The notes: a model not told the origin generated them from the sequence alone. Shown: positions 16,029 to 27,328, counted from the stretch's first letter. The stretch is 64,000 bases of DNA from 62-47 sp044463945 (GCA_044463945.1 JBIQLW010000001.1:1-64000); one strand, 5' to 3'. A program made the numbers and translations.

Positions 16029-18721
16029 AGCGTGGTCTCCCGTTGATCCATGTCCGGCGCCGGCAGCGCGATGGTGAAGACCGCGCCGTGGCCGCCGATC
16101 CGGTTGCCGGCTTCGATCGTTCCGCCCATCGCTTCGACGAAGCCGCGGCAGATGGCGAGGCCGAGGCCGGTGCCGGCGCGCTGGCTGTCCGATTTGCGCA
16201 CACGATAGAACTTGTCGAACACGCGCTCCAGTTCGGCCTGCGGGATGCCCGGCCCCTCGTCCTGCACCTGAAGGCGCACCGACGCTCCGTCGCGCTGGCC
16301 TTCGATCCGGATCACTGTGCCGGCCGGCGCGTATTTCGCCGCGTTATCGAGCAGGTTGAACAGCACCTGCTCGAACAGCACGGGATCGAGCCTTACCATC
16401 GGCAGGTCCGATGGCAGCGCCGTCTCGATGCGATGACCGGCCAGGATCCGGTCTGCCCGGCGCAGCGTGCTGCCGACCACGTCGCCGATGTCGACAAGCG
16501 CTATGTGGGGCGCGACCGCGCCCGATTCCAGTTTCGTCATGTCGAGCAGATTGGCGATGAAGCGGTTCAGCCGCTCCGCCTCCTCCTGAATGGTCGACAG
16601 CAGGGCCTTGCGATCGTCGGGCGACAGATCCGGCAATCCGGCCAACCCGTCCGCGGCGCCGAGGATGGACGCGAGGGGCGTCTTGAGGTCGTGCGAGATG
16701 GAGGTGAGCAGCGCGGCCTGCAGGCGATCGCGCTCGGCCGCGCGCCGCGCCTTGTCGAAGTCCTCCGACAGGTTGATGCGCTCGATCGCCAGCGCCGCCT
16801 GATCGGCCAGCGCATCGAGCAGACGCTGCTCGTCGGGCGTCAGCAGCGGGCCTTGCTTGTCGCCGTCGATACCGATCACCGCGACCGGGCCGCGCCCGGT
16901 ACGCATCGGCAGGAACAGCCGTTTCGCCCCCGGCAGCGTATCGGCGCCGCGGCCGGCGGGCCTGTTGTTTTCCCACGACCACTTTGCGGCGGCGAGATCG
17001 GCTTCCTCGGCGACATCCTCCGGCGGCCACGCCGCCTTGAGTTCGAGCGCCCCGTTCTCGGGAAGGAAAAGCACGACCCTGACCTTGAGCATGGAAGCGA
17101 CCTGCGAGGAGATCGCCCATAGCAGGTCATCCATCGAGGCGATGCCGGCGAGCTTGCGGCTGAACAGATAGAGGTCTTCGGTGGTCCGCGCGCGCTTGCG
17201 CGCCATCATGGCCTGGGCGCGCACATTGGCTGTCAGATTCGAGGCGATCAGCGCCACCACCAGGAAAAAGAACAGCGCGACGACATTCTCGGGATCGGAA
17301 ATGGTGATGCTGTAATAGGGCGGCAGGAAGAACAGGTTGAAGGCGAGCACGCTGAGCAGGCTGACGAACAGCCCGGCACGCAGGCCGAAAGCGACGGCGC
17401 TGACCAGCACCGCGGTGAGGAAGACAAGCGCGACGTTCTGCACGTTGAGAAAGCGGGCCAGCACTTCGCCGCAGCCGATGGCCAAGCCGACCAGCGCGAT
17501 ACTCATCAGATAGGGCTTGACGTCGAACGGAGGTGCGGCCGGGCGCGTATCGATCGCCTGCGCGGTCGGTGCAAGCTTCTCGTCGCCGGTCACGACATGC
17601 ACCGCGACGTTGCCCGCGCGCCGGACGATTTCATAGGTGATCGAGCCGAACAGCACTTCGCGCCAGCGCGATCGCGCGCTGCGGCCGATGACGATGTGGC
17701 TGAAGTTGTTTTTCGCCGCATAGTCGAGGATTTCCCCGGCCAACTCGCGCCCGGGAATCGTCACTGCCTCGCCGCCCAGCCGCTCGGCCATGCGCAGCGC
17801 CCCGGCGACGCGGTCGCGCGCCGCTTCGTCGAGCCGCAGCGAGCGTGGCGTCTCGACATACAACGCGGTCCAGCGCGCGCCCAGCCGTTCCGCCATCCGC
17901 CGCGCATACCGCACCAGCGCCGCCGCCTTGGGATGCTCGTTGACGACGACGAGAACCCGGTCGCCGGCCGGCCACGGGCCGGAAATCGCATGCGCCTGCA
18001 TGTGGGCGAGCAATTGCTCATCGACCCGCTGGGCGGTGCGGCGCAGCGCCAGTTCGCGCAGCGCCGTCAGGTTGCCCGGCGAGAAGTAATGGGCCAGCGC
18101 GCGCTCGGCCGTCATCGGAACATAGACCTTGCCTTCCTTCAGCCGCTGGATCAGGTCGTTGGGGGTGAGGTCGATCACCTCGATCTCGTCGGCGCGGTCG
18201 AGAAAAGCGTCCGGCACGGTTTCGCGCACGCGGATATGGGTGATCTGCTGGACGACGTCGTTCAGGCTTTCCAGATGCTGGATGTTGACTGCGGTGTAGA
18301 CGTCGATTCCTGCGGCGAGCAGGTCTTCGACGTCCTGATAGCGCTTCGGATGACGGCTTCCGGACGCATTCGTGTGGGCGAGTTCGTCCACCAGCACGAG
18401 GCGTGGCTTGCGCGCCAGTATGGCGTCGAGGTCCATCTCCTCGAGATGCCGGCCGTTGTAGTCGATGTGTTTGCGAGGGATGATCTCGAAGTCGCGGACC
18501 AGCGCTTCGGTTTCGGCACGGCCGTGCGTTTCAATGAGGCCGATGACGACATCGACGCCGGCGCGGCGTTGCGCGGCGGCGCTCAGCAGCATCTCATAGG
18601 TCTTGCCGACGCCGGGCGCGGCGCCGAGGAATACTTTCAGATGCCCGCGCGTCTCCGTCGCCGCTTCGCGCAGCAGGGCCTCCGGGTCGGGACGCGTGGG
18701 CTCGCCGTTCTGCTCCGGCAT
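16025..18721 (-). CDS. kdpD: KdpD potassium-sensing histidine kinase
   Basis: 898 residues, full length. Order: N-terminal KdpD domain with Walker A FLGAAPGVGKTYEML and LVDELAHTN, a universal-stress-protein-like domain (VNEHPKAAALVRYARR), four transmembrane helices in the middle (MSIALVGLAIGCGEVLARFL onward), a GAF-like region, the dimerisation H-box SISHDLKTPLASILG and the catalytic ATPase motifs NLLDNAAKY, DEGPGIP and GTGLGLAI. It senses potassium/turgor and controls KdpE phosphorylation. It starts 56 nt after kdpC and overlaps kdpE. Confidence 0.97.
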   Translation of the reverse strand: MPEQNGEPTRPDPEALLREAATETRGHLKVFLGAAPGVGKTYEMLLSAAAQRRAGVDVVIGLIETHGRAETEALVRDFEIIPRKHIDYNGRHLEEMDLDAILARKPRLVLVDELAHTNASGSRHPKRYQDVEDLLAAGIDVYTAVNIQHLESLNDVVQQITHIRVRETVPDAFLDRADEIEVIDLTPNDLIQRLKEGKVYVPMTAERALAHYFSPGNLTALRELALRRTAQRVDEQLLAHMQAHAISGPWPAGDRVLVVVNEHPKAAALVRYARRMAERLGARWTALYVETPRSLRLDEAARDRVAGALRMAERLGGEAVTIPGRELAGEILDYAAKNNFSHIVIGRSARSRWREVLFGSITYEIVRRAGNVAVHVVTGDEKLAPTAQAIDTRPAAPPFDVKPYLMSIALVGLAIGCGEVLARFLNVQNVALVFLTAVLVSAVAFGLRAGLFVSLLSVLAFNLFFLPPYYSITISDPENVVALFFFLVVALIASNLTANVRAQAMMARKRARTTEDLYLFSRKLAGIASMDDLLWAISSQVASMLKVRVVLFLPENGALELKAAWPPEDVAEEADLAAAKWSWENNRPAGRGADTLPGAKRLFLPMRTGRGPVAVIGIDGDKQGPLLTPDEQRLLDALADQAALAIERINLSEDFDKARRAAERDRLQAALLTSISHDLKTPLASILGAADGLAGLPDLSPDDRKALLSTIQEEAERLNRFIANLLDMTKLESGAVAPHIALVDIGDVVGSTLRRADRILAGHRIETALPSDLPMVRLDPVLFEQVLFNLLDNAAKYAPAGTVIRIEGQRDGASVRLQVQDEGPGIPQAELERVFDKFYRVRKSDSQRAGTGLGLAICRGFVEAMGGTIEAGNRIGGHGAVFTIALPAPDMDQRETTL

Positions 18722-18777
18722 CGGTCATCCGCTCAGGCCGCGCTTTCATTCGTGCTTGCAGCGGCAATAGTTTCGTC

Positions 18778-19347
18778 TCATCGCGGGGCGGCCTTGTCCA
18801 GCGCCAGATTGAGTTCGAGTACGTTCACCCTCAGTTCGCCCAGCAAATCCGCCGTCCGCTGCTCGATATGGGATGCGACCTGCGCCCGCACCACATCCGG
18901 CGAAAGCCCGCGGGCTTTGGCGACGCGCGGCGCCTGGAAATAGGCCGCGTCCGGCGAGATGTCCGGATCGAGGCCGCTGCCGGAGGTGGTAACGAGATCG
19001 ACCGGCACCCGCGTGCCCGAATTCTGTTCCGCCAGCGAGGCGGCATCGGCCCTGACGCGGGCGATCAGCTTCGCGCTGGTCGGGCCGAGATTGGAGCCGC
19101 CGGAGGCGGACGCATCATAACCGTCACCGGCGGCGGACGGACGCGGATGGAAATAGCGGTCGCCGGTGAACGCCTGTCCGATCAGCCGCGAGCCAACGAC
19201 ATGGCCGTCGCGCGCGATCAAGCTGCCGTTAGCCTGCGACGGAAACACCACCTGCGCGATGCCGGTGACGGCCAGCGGATAAACGAGGCCGGTGAGAACG
19301 GTGAACGCTACGATCATGACGACCGCGGGTCGAAGATGGGCGAGCAT
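18778..19347 (-). CDS. kdpC: KdpC subunit of the potassium-importing P-type ATPase
   Basis: 189 residues. One N-terminal transmembrane helix (VVMIVAFTVLTGLVYPLAV) and a periplasmic domain containing SRLIGQAFTGDRYFHPRPS, GGSNLGPTS and LVTTSGSGLDPDISPDAA, the hallmark KdpC sequences. KdpC stabilises the KdpFABC complex and influences ATP affinity of KdpB. Lies 11 nt after kdpB, within the operon. Confidence 0.97.
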   Translation of the reverse strand: MLAHLRPAVVMIVAFTVLTGLVYPLAVTGIAQVVFPSQANGSLIARDGHVVGSRLIGQAFTGDRYFHPRPSAAGDGYDASASGGSNLGPTSAKLIARVRADAASLAEQNSGTRVPVDLVTTSGSGLDPDISPDAAYFQAPRVAKARGLSPDVVRAQVASHIEQRTADLLGELRVNVLELNLALDKAAPR

Positions 19348-19358
19348 GGCAAGCTCCT

Positions 19359-21410
19359 TCAGGTAAGGCCGGCGGCGGCAATGACGATATCGATCGCCTT
19401 GATGCCGATGAACGGCACGATCACGCCGCCGAGGCCGTAGATCAGAAGATTGCGCCTCAAGAGCGCGCCGGCGCCGATGGCGCGATACTTCACGCCCTTC
19501 AGCGCCAGCGGGATCAGCGCGATGATGACGAGCGCATTGAAGATGATCGCCGACAGGATCGCGCTTTCGGGCGAAGACAACCGCATGATGTTGAGCGCCT
19601 GAAGCTGCGGATAGAAGGCGACGAACATGGCCGGGATGATGGCGAAATATTTCGCCACGTCATTGGCGATGGAAAAGGTCGTCAGCGAGCCGCGCGTCAT
19701 CAGCAGTTGCTTGCCGATCTCCACGACCTCGATCAGCTTGGTCGGGTCGCTGTCGAGATCGACCATGTTGCCGGCCTCGCGCGCGGCGACCGTGCCGGTG
19801 TTCATCGCCACGCCGACGTCGGCCTGGGCGAGCGCCGGCGCGTCGTTGGTGCCGTCGCCGCACATGGCGACGAGTTTGCCCTTGCTCTGCTCGGTACGGA
19901 TCAGTCGCAGCTTGTTCTCCGGCGTTGCCTGGGCGAGGAAGTCGTCAACCCCGGCCTCGGCCGCGATGGCGGCGGCGGTCATCGGGTTGTCGCCGGTAAT
20001 CATCACGGTGCGGATGCCCATCTGGCGCAGCGCCGCGAAGCGCTCGCGGATGCCGCCCTTGACGATGTCCTTCAGGTGGACGACGCCGAGCAGCCTGCCG
20101 TCGCGCGCCACCGCCAGCGGCGTGCCGCCGGACTTCGCCACCTGCTCCGCGATCTGCCGCAATTCGCGCGCGGCGTCCGTCGCGTTGCTGCCCGTGATGC
20201 CTGCATCCGCAAGCATCGCATCGGCCGCGCCCTTGCGGATGCTGGTGCCGTCCATATCGACGCCGCTCATCCGCGTTTGCGCGCTGAACGGGACGAAATG
20301 GGCGTGCAGCTCGCCCATCTCGCGGCCGCGGATGCCGTATTTCTCCTTGGCGAGCACGACGATGGAGCGGCCTTCTGGCGTCTCATCAGCCAGTGAGGAC
20401 AGTTGTGCCGCGTCAGCGAGATCGCGTTCATCGATGCCGCTGAGCGGCAGGAATTCCGTCGCCTGGCGGTTGCCGAGCGTGATGGTGCCGGTCTTGTCGA
20501 GCAACAGCGTATCGACGTCGCCGGCGGCTTCCACCGCGCGGCCCGACATCGCGAGCACGTTGAAGCGCACCAGCCGGTCCATGCCGGCGATGCCGATCGC
20601 CGACAGCAGCGCGCCGATGGTGGTCGGGATCAGCGTCACGAACAGCGCGACCAGGGCGACGACCGGGATGGTTCCGCCCGCATAGGCGGCGAAGCTTGGA
20701 ATGGTAACGACCGCCAGCACGAAGATCAGCGTCATGCCGGCCAGCAGGATGTTGAGCGCGATCTCGTTCGGCGTCTTCTGGCGCTGTGCGCCTTCAACCA
20801 GCCCGATCATGCGGTCGAGGAAAGTCGATCCCGCCGCGGCCGTGATGCGGACCTTGATCTGGTCGGACAGCACCTGCGTGCCGCCGGTGACGGCGGAGCG
20901 GTCGCCGCCGGATTCGCGGATCACCGGCGCCGACTCACCGGTGATCGCCGCCTCGTTGACCGAGGCGATGCCTTCGATTACCTCGCCGTCGGACGGGATG
21001 ATCTCGCCGGTCTCGACCACCACGACGTCGCCGACCTTGAGACTGGTCGCCGAAACCAACTCATACGTCGAGCCATCGGGGGAGAGGCGCTTGGCGTCGG
21101 TCTCGGTGCGCGTCCGGCGTAGCGCGTCGGCCTGCGCCTTGCCGCGTCCCTCGGCCACGGCTTCGGCGAAGTTGGCGAACAGCAGCGTGAACCACAGCCA
21201 GAGGATGACCTGGAACGAGAAGCCGAGCCGGCTGCCGCCGAACAGGATATCGCGGGCGAAAATCAGGGTCGTCAGGATCGCGACGATCTCGACCACGAAC
21301 ATCACCGGATTGCGGATCTGGACGCGCGGATCAAGCTTGGCGAAGGCCGAACCGACCGCCGGCCCGACAATGGCGGGGTCGAACACGCTGATTTCCGAAG
21401 ACTTCGCCAT
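19359..21410 (-). CDS. kdpB: KdpB ATPase subunit
   Basis: 683 residues, P-type ATPase. The phosphorylated Asp305 lies in LLLDKTGTITLGN; other diagnostic motifs are the actuator ITGESAPVI, nucleotide-binding-domain KGAADAML, and hinge MCGDGTNDAPALAQADVGVAM. KdpB hydrolyses ATP to drive potassium uptake through KdpA. It is 12 nt downstream of kdpA. Nothing in the key motifs suggests inactivation. Confidence 0.98.
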   Translation of the reverse strand: MAKSSEISVFDPAIVGPAVGSAFAKLDPRVQIRNPVMFVVEIVAILTTLIFARDILFGGSRLGFSFQVILWLWFTLLFANFAEAVAEGRGKAQADALRRTRTETDAKRLSPDGSTYELVSATSLKVGDVVVVETGEIIPSDGEVIEGIASVNEAAITGESAPVIRESGGDRSAVTGGTQVLSDQIKVRITAAAGSTFLDRMIGLVEGAQRQKTPNEIALNILLAGMTLIFVLAVVTIPSFAAYAGGTIPVVALVALFVTLIPTTIGALLSAIGIAGMDRLVRFNVLAMSGRAVEAAGDVDTLLLDKTGTITLGNRQATEFLPLSGIDERDLADAAQLSSLADETPEGRSIVVLAKEKYGIRGREMGELHAHFVPFSAQTRMSGVDMDGTSIRKGAADAMLADAGITGSNATDAARELRQIAEQVAKSGGTPLAVARDGRLLGVVHLKDIVKGGIRERFAALRQMGIRTVMITGDNPMTAAAIAAEAGVDDFLAQATPENKLRLIRTEQSKGKLVAMCGDGTNDAPALAQADVGVAMNTGTVAAREAGNMVDLDSDPTKLIEVVEIGKQLLMTRGSLTTFSIANDVAKYFAIIPAMFVAFYPQLQALNIMRLSSPESAILSAIIFNALVIIALIPLALKGVKYRAIGAGALLRRNLLIYGLGGVIVPFIGIKAIDIVIAAAGLT

Positions 21411-21422
21411 GATTGGCTCCTG

Positions 21423-23126
<1,704 letters not shown>

Positions 23127-23168
23127 GACGATCTATCTTTTTCGCGTTGGATTGATCAAAGGCGCATC

Positions 23169-23258
23169 CTAGAACCGTTCGGGACGCACAAGCGCGTAGA
23201 CCAGGTAGACAAGGATGAGAGCGGCCACGAGGCCGCTGGCTGCATAGTCGAGGGTCAT
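23169..23258 (-). CDS. kdpF: KdpF small stabilising subunit
   Basis: 29 residues, MTLDYAASGLVAALILVYLV then YALVRPERF: one hydrophobic helix with the C-terminal Arg-Pro-Glu-(Arg/Lys)-Phe typical of KdpF. The ATG is preceded by a GAGGAGAG ribosome site. Located between a 27-residue membrane ORF and kdpA. KdpF sits at the KdpA/KdpB interface and stabilises the complex. Confidence 0.92.
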   Translation of the reverse strand: MTLDYAASGLVAALILVYLVYALVRPERF

Positions 23259-23269
23259 CGGAACTCTCC

Positions 23270-23353
23270 TCAGAGCCTCTCGCCGGCGACGCCGTAGAGG
23301 GCGAGAAGGGCGAAGAAGCCGAGGCCGAGCGCCAGCATCAGAATGTCGAGCAT
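23270..23353 (-). CDS. 27-residue membrane protein leading the kdp operon
   Basis: Encodes MLDILMLALGLGFFALLALY then GVAGERL: one transmembrane helix with a short polar tail. It starts at an ATG with an upstream GGAGAACAGC region and ends 11 nt before kdpF, so it is probably the first gene of the operon. I recall similar unnamed peptides in front of kdpF in other alphaproteobacteria, but there is no functional name I can give. It resembles KdpF in size and topology yet lacks its RPERF end, so it may be a second accessory subunit or a leader peptide. Confidence 0.75.
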   Translation of the reverse strand: MLDILMLALGLGFFALLALYGVAGERL

Positions 23354-23615
23354 TGCTGTTCTCCATCGGCTCACTGCTGCGCTGAAAGCCACGCTTCATG
23401 ACGCCCCATTCAGGCCCGTAAAGCTCGGCGGAACGGCATATATTTTCGAGAACAGATCAGGCCACGCCTTATAGTGCTTTCATATATAAACTGGCCTGGT
23501 TCGCAGTATCGCCTGAGATGGCGCGCCAATTCACTTGAGGGCTGGCCGGGCGGGTCAGAGCGTTGTTCCCTAGCGCCTGCCCAATCGCCGAACCGGCAAG
23601 GAGTTCGAAGACCGA

Positions 23616-23867
23616 ATGATAGGGCAATTCGAGGACAAGTTCGTCAGCCGCGAGCACCGGTTCAGTCTTGGTATCGATCGCCGCACCGGTCGATATTATC
23701 TCGCTACTCCGGTCTCCGGCATGAACCGTGCAGCCGAATGGGAAGCGCACTTCGCGATCAGTGAAGATCAGTTTCATCTTTTCCAGGCGGACCCTGCCGC
23801 TGCGGACAATTTTACCGAAGATTGCCGCATGGGCCGGAATGATCGGCTGTTGATCTGCCCAGGATAG
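23616..23867 (+). CDS. Conserved small protein of unknown function (83 aa)
   Basis: Reads MIGQFEDKFVSREHRFSLGI, then a RTGRYYLATPVSGMNRAAEW segment and YEISEDQF-like AHFAISEDQFHLFQADPAAA. This resembles small alphaproteobacterial proteins of unknown function with an Arg-Tyr-Tyr core. It is preferred over a 152-residue minus-strand frame covering 23469-23927, whose composition is less protein-like. No signal peptide or metal motif is seen. It stands between the kdp operon (opposite strand) and a secreted protein gene. Confidence 0.6.
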   Translation: MIGQFEDKFVSREHRFSLGIDRRTGRYYLATPVSGMNRAAEWEAHFAISEDQFHLFQADPAAADNFTEDCRMGRNDRLLICPG

Positions 23868-23938
23868 AAAACCGATCATTGTGCCAGCATGTCGCCATGA
23901 TGTATCGAGAGCTTGGCGGGGTGACAAAAGGAATCGGC

Positions 23939-24391
23939 ATGAGAATCTTGAATCTCGTTGCGGCCATGGCTCTCTATGCGACGTGCTGCGTCACCGCTCA
24001 CGCGCAATATAATCCCAGCGCGTCAATGGATCTCGGGACAGGAATGGGCTCGACGGCGCTGGGGCAATCCATTCTGAACGGCACCCGTAACATCGGCAAG
24101 GGCGGCGGCTCCGACGAATTGTCGCCGACGATGAAGAAATATTGCGCGCAGTGGCCCAATGAGGGCGTGTGCAAGGCCGATCGCGCCCGCAGGGCGAAGC
24201 GTGGGCCACGCGCTTCCGCGTCGCCACAGGTCCGCCAGAGCCAGACCGACATGATGCGCGCGATAGCCCCGGAATATAATCGCCGCGTGCGTCTTTACGG
24301 CAAGGCCAGGGCAGATCGCTGGCTTGCCGAAACGGCGCGGGACATGGGTCGCCGTGATGGCGCAGCCGCCCGCCGGGCGAGCGGACGGTGA
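23939..24391 (+). CDS. Small secreted protein of unknown function
   Basis: 150 residues from the ATG at 23939, which has an AAGGA ribosome site. An N-terminal Sec signal peptide (MRILNLVAAMALYATCCVTA, cleavage probably after AHA) is followed by a low-complexity Asn/Gly/Ser part, a Cys pair (KYCAQWPNEGVCKADRA) that could form a disulfide, and a basic Arg/Ala-rich C-terminus. Likely periplasmic or exported. Function unknown. Confidence 0.65.
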   Translation: MRILNLVAAMALYATCCVTAHAQYNPSASMDLGTGMGSTALGQSILNGTRNIGKGGGSDELSPTMKKYCAQWPNEGVCKADRARRAKRGPRASASPQVRQSQTDMMRAIAPEYNRRVRLYGKARADRWLAETARDMGRRDGAAARRASGR

Positions 24392-24539
24392 AGTTTTATC
24401 GGCGGCCCTCGGCTGTAATGAAGCGGCTATCACCGCAGCGGCCCCCTGATCCGTTACGCTGTCAACGCCCCCATCTTCCAGCGCAAGGCGATGAAGGCGG
24501 GCGCCGGATAACCGACGAAGCCGGTCAGGGAGGGCCGCC

Positions 24540-25133
24540 ATGAGGCCGTGGGGAAAACTTCTGGGTTCTGTCTTAGCGATCATGATGATGGCGGCGTCTG
24601 CTGCGGCCGAGGTTATCGATTATCTCGGCATTCCCGGTCCGATCGCATTCGACGGACAGACCTACGAACTGGCCTGGAGCTCGGCGCCGTCCAGCGGCTA
24701 CGCCAAGCAGGAATATCTCCCGGCGGGCCAGAGGCCGGATGCTTTCAAGCAATTGCTGTTGCTCGAGCGCATCATGGGCAACGTCAAGGTGATGGATGCC
24801 GTCCGCAGCCAGGTCGATATGCTCAAGAAGCGCAAGGCGACCGATCCGCTGGTCAACATGAACATTCTCCAGCGTGACGTAACCGGCGAAGTGCTGCTCG
24901 ATTTCATCGTCAGCACCAAGGACAAGAAGGGCGAATATGTCATCGAATGGAACGCCTATCGTTATACGCCATACCACGACCCTTCGGGGAATCCCGGCGT
25001 GCTGCTGTTTGGCGTCAGCCATCGCGCCTACGGCAATGACAATGCGAAGACTTTCCTGGCCGGCTTGAAGCAGCTACGGCCGGCACAGATCAAGATACTT
25101 GCCGGCACGCCGCTGCCCAAGCCGGGGAAATGA
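24540..25133 (+). CDS. Periplasmic protein of unknown function (197 aa)
   Basis: Begins with a cleavable signal peptide (LLGSVLAIMMMAASAAAEV). The mature part is about 175 residues, mixed alpha/beta in composition, with no cysteine, no lipobox and no motif I recognise. The body is rich in charged residues and includes KKRKATDPLVNMNILQRDVT. It is monocistronic with about 300 bp to the next gene. It is probably a periplasmic protein, perhaps stress-related given the neighbouring encapsulated peroxidase, but that link is only positional. Confidence 0.75.
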   Translation: MRPWGKLLGSVLAIMMMAASAAAEVIDYLGIPGPIAFDGQTYELAWSSAPSSGYAKQEYLPAGQRPDAFKQLLLLERIMGNVKVMDAVRSQVDMLKKRKATDPLVNMNILQRDVTGEVLLDFIVSTKDKKGEYVIEWNAYRYTPYHDPSGNPGVLLFGVSHRAYGNDNAKTFLAGLKQLRPAQIKILAGTPLPKPGK

Positions 25134-25428
25134 GCCTTACGCCGGCCGGGAATTTGCGGAGTCCGCAGATGGCAATATGCACCTCGGTCGATATCACTCG
25201 TTAATAGGTTGATATTGTTATTGGATATAGCGTGGCGGGACGTTGCGACCGCGCGCGTCGGAAGGCCGATGACGCCATGGCGGAGCATGACCTCTATTTT
25301 CAACGCGAAGAAGCCAGCGGCTGACGTCCGCACAGGCGCCGGGCTGCCCGATCTTGCCGGCAAGGCCGATTAGGTCTTTGATGGAGCTGCTGCGCATTCG
25401 TAAACAGTAGGCGACCAGGGAGTCATTT
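25134..25428 (+). other. Non-coding gap upstream of the peroxidase-encapsulin operon
   Basis: 295 bp with no plausible gene. An AT-rich stretch (about 25193-25230, with TTGATATTGTTATTGGATATAG-like sequence) is the best candidate for the promoter of the DyP/encapsulin pair. I could not identify a specific regulator site. Confidence 0.35.
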
Positions 25429-26514
25429 GTGCCATCTGCCGTTCCACAGCCGGTCGTCGCGAAGCTGACGCGCGCCGCGATATTTCTGGTCGTGACGGTC
25501 AATCCCGGAAAGGAGAGCGAGACCGCGGTCCGTGCGCTGTGCGCCGATCTGTCGTCGCTGTTGCGCGCTGTCGGCTTTCGCGATCTTGAAGCGCGGCTGT
25601 CGTGTGTCATGGGCATCGGTTCGGATGCGTGGGATCGGCTGTTCGGTAAACCGCGGCCGAAGGACCTGCATCGCTTCCGTGAAATCCACGGCGTGCATCA
25701 CGCTGTCTCAACGCCGGGCGACCTGCTTTTTCACATCCGCTCGGTTCGCATGGATTTGTGCTTCGAGCTTGCGTCCCAGATCATGGCGCGCCTCGGCGAC
25801 GCCGTGACCACGATCGACGAAGTTCACGGCTTCAAATATTTCGACGACCGTGACCTGCTCGGCTTCGTCGACGGCACCGAGAATCCTGTCGATGACGAGG
25901 CGATCGAGGCGGCCGTGATTGGCGAGGAGGACCCCGACTTTACGGGCGGCAGCTATGTCATCGTGCAGAAGTACCTACATGATCTGAAGCGCTGGAATGC
26001 CGTGCCGGTCGCGGAGCAGGAGAATATCATCGGCCGGCACAAGCTCTCTGACATCGAGCAGGACGACGCGCTGAAAGCGCCTTATGCCCACAACGTGCTC
26101 AACGTCATCGAGGAGGACGGAAAGCAGCTCGACATCGTGCGCGACAACATGCCGTTCGGCGAGATCGGAAAAGGCGAGTTCGGGACCTACTTCATCGGTT
26201 ACGCGCGCTCGCCCCGTCGCACCGAGCAGATGCTGGAGAACATGTTCATCGGCAAGCCGCCGGGAAACTATGACCGGCTGCTCGATTTCAGCCGCGCCGT
26301 CACCGGTGTGCTGTTCTTCGTGCCGTCGGCGACGTTTCTCGACAACGTCACGCCGGAGCTGAGCGGTGACGATTCAGCGGCAGCGGATGCGCTGCACGCG
26401 GACATCATGCCAGCGGAGGAACCGGGCAAGGTAAAGGCGTCCCGGACCAGTGTTTCCAGGGGCGATGGCTCGCTCGGCATCGGATCTTTGAAAGAGAAGG
26501 CGGACCATGAATAA
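25429..26514 (+). CDS. DyP-type heme peroxidase, encapsulin cargo
   Basis: 361 residues from a GTG start. The GFVDGTENP motif carries catalytic Asp148; the proximal heme ligand is probably His221 (PYAHNVLN) with Arg238 and Asn240 (DIVRDNMPFG) on the distal side, as in type B DyPs. The C-terminal tail RGDGSLGIGSLKEK (346-355 core) matches the loading peptide that docks cargo inside family 1 encapsulins. The next gene, overlapping by 8 nt, is the shell protein. Role: H2O2-dependent oxidation inside a protein compartment, probably in oxidative stress defence. Confidence 0.95.
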   Translation: MPSAVPQPVVAKLTRAAIFLVVTVNPGKESETAVRALCADLSSLLRAVGFRDLEARLSCVMGIGSDAWDRLFGKPRPKDLHRFREIHGVHHAVSTPGDLLFHIRSVRMDLCFELASQIMARLGDAVTTIDEVHGFKYFDDRDLLGFVDGTENPVDDEAIEAAVIGEEDPDFTGGSYVIVQKYLHDLKRWNAVPVAEQENIIGRHKLSDIEQDDALKAPYAHNVLNVIEEDGKQLDIVRDNMPFGEIGKGEFGTYFIGYARSPRRTEQMLENMFIGKPPGNYDRLLDFSRAVTGVLFFVPSATFLDNVTPELSGDDSAAADALHADIMPAEEPGKVKASRTSVSRGDGSLGIGSLKEKADHE

Positions 26515-27328
26515 CCTGCACCGACAGCTTGCTCCCATCTCCGACGAGGCATGGGCTCAAATCGAGGACGAGGCATCGCGCACCTTCAAGCGCCATCTTG
26601 CTGGGCGACGGGTGGTGGACGTCCCTGAACCGAAGGGCCTCGCCCTTTCGGCGGTCGGGACCGGCCGTGTCCGCCAGATTCACGCGCCAGGCGAGGGGAT
26701 CACGGCGCAACAGCGCGAGGTCAAGGCGCTCATCGAATTGCGCGTTCCGTTCGAACTGTCGCGGCAGCAGATCGACGACGTGGAGCGAGGCGCGCTCGAT
26801 GCGGACTGGGGACCGCTGAAGGACGCTGCACGAAAAATCGCGTTCGCCGAAGATCGTGCGATCTTCGACGGCTATGCGGCGGCCGGCATTCAGGGCATTC
26901 GCGAGGCCAGCAGTAATGCCGCGCTCAGGCTTCCCGCCAGCGCGAAAGCCTATCCCGGTGCGGTGGCGCAGGCCGTCAGTGAACTGAGGCTTGCCGGCTG
27001 CAACGGACCTTATGCACTCGTGCTCGGCGCAGACGCGTATACCGCCGCCAGCGGCGGCAGCGATGACGGATACCCGGTCTTTCATCACATCGAACGCATC
27101 GCGGAGGGCGGCGTCTTCTGGGCGCCCGCCATCGAGGGCGCATTGGTGCTGACGACCCGCGGCGGCGATTTCCAACTCGACATCGGCCAGGATCTCTCCA
27201 TCGGTTATCTCGGCCACACCAGCACCACTGTCGAACTGTATTTCCTGGAAACCTTCACGTTCCGCGCTTTGACGACGGAGGCATCCGTCGCCCTCAGCGC
27301 CGGAGAGGCATCGGCCAGGGCGTCTTGA
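26507..27328 (+). CDS. Family 1 encapsulin shell protein
   Basis: 273 residues, HK97-fold encapsulin (linocin M18/CFP29 type). N-terminal MNNLHRQLAPISDEAWAQIE, then the E-loop region VPEPKGLALSAVGTG, and the C-terminal part ALVLTTRGGDFQLDIGQDLS and YLGHTSTTVELYFLETFTFR typical of this family. It self-assembles into an icosahedral shell of about 24 nm that encloses the DyP from the overlapping upstream gene. Starts 8 nt before the DyP stop, which should fix cargo:shell stoichiometry by translational coupling. Confidence 0.95.
   Translation: MNNLHRQLAPISDEAWAQIEDEASRTFKRHLAGRRVVDVPEPKGLALSAVGTGRVRQIHAPGEGITAQQREVKALIELRVPFELSRQQIDDVERGALDADWGPLKDAARKIAFAEDRAIFDGYAAAGIQGIREASSNAALRLPASAKAYPGAVAQAVSELRLAGCNGPYALVLGADAYTAASGGSDDGYPVFHHIERIAEGGVFWAPAIEGALVLTTRGGDFQLDIGQDLSIGYLGHTSTTVELYFLETFTFRALTTEASVALSAGEASARAS

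Noticed and set aside
15980..18943. Long plus-strand frames across the kdpE/kdpD region
   Set aside because: They are antisense to a clear kdp operon, have Arg/His-rich low-complexity translations and no family motifs. High GC content opens many such shadow frames.
23469..23927. 152-residue minus-strand frame
   Set aside because: The opposite-strand 83-residue frame at 23616 looks more like a conserved small protein; both cannot easily be genes. Kept as low-probability alternative.
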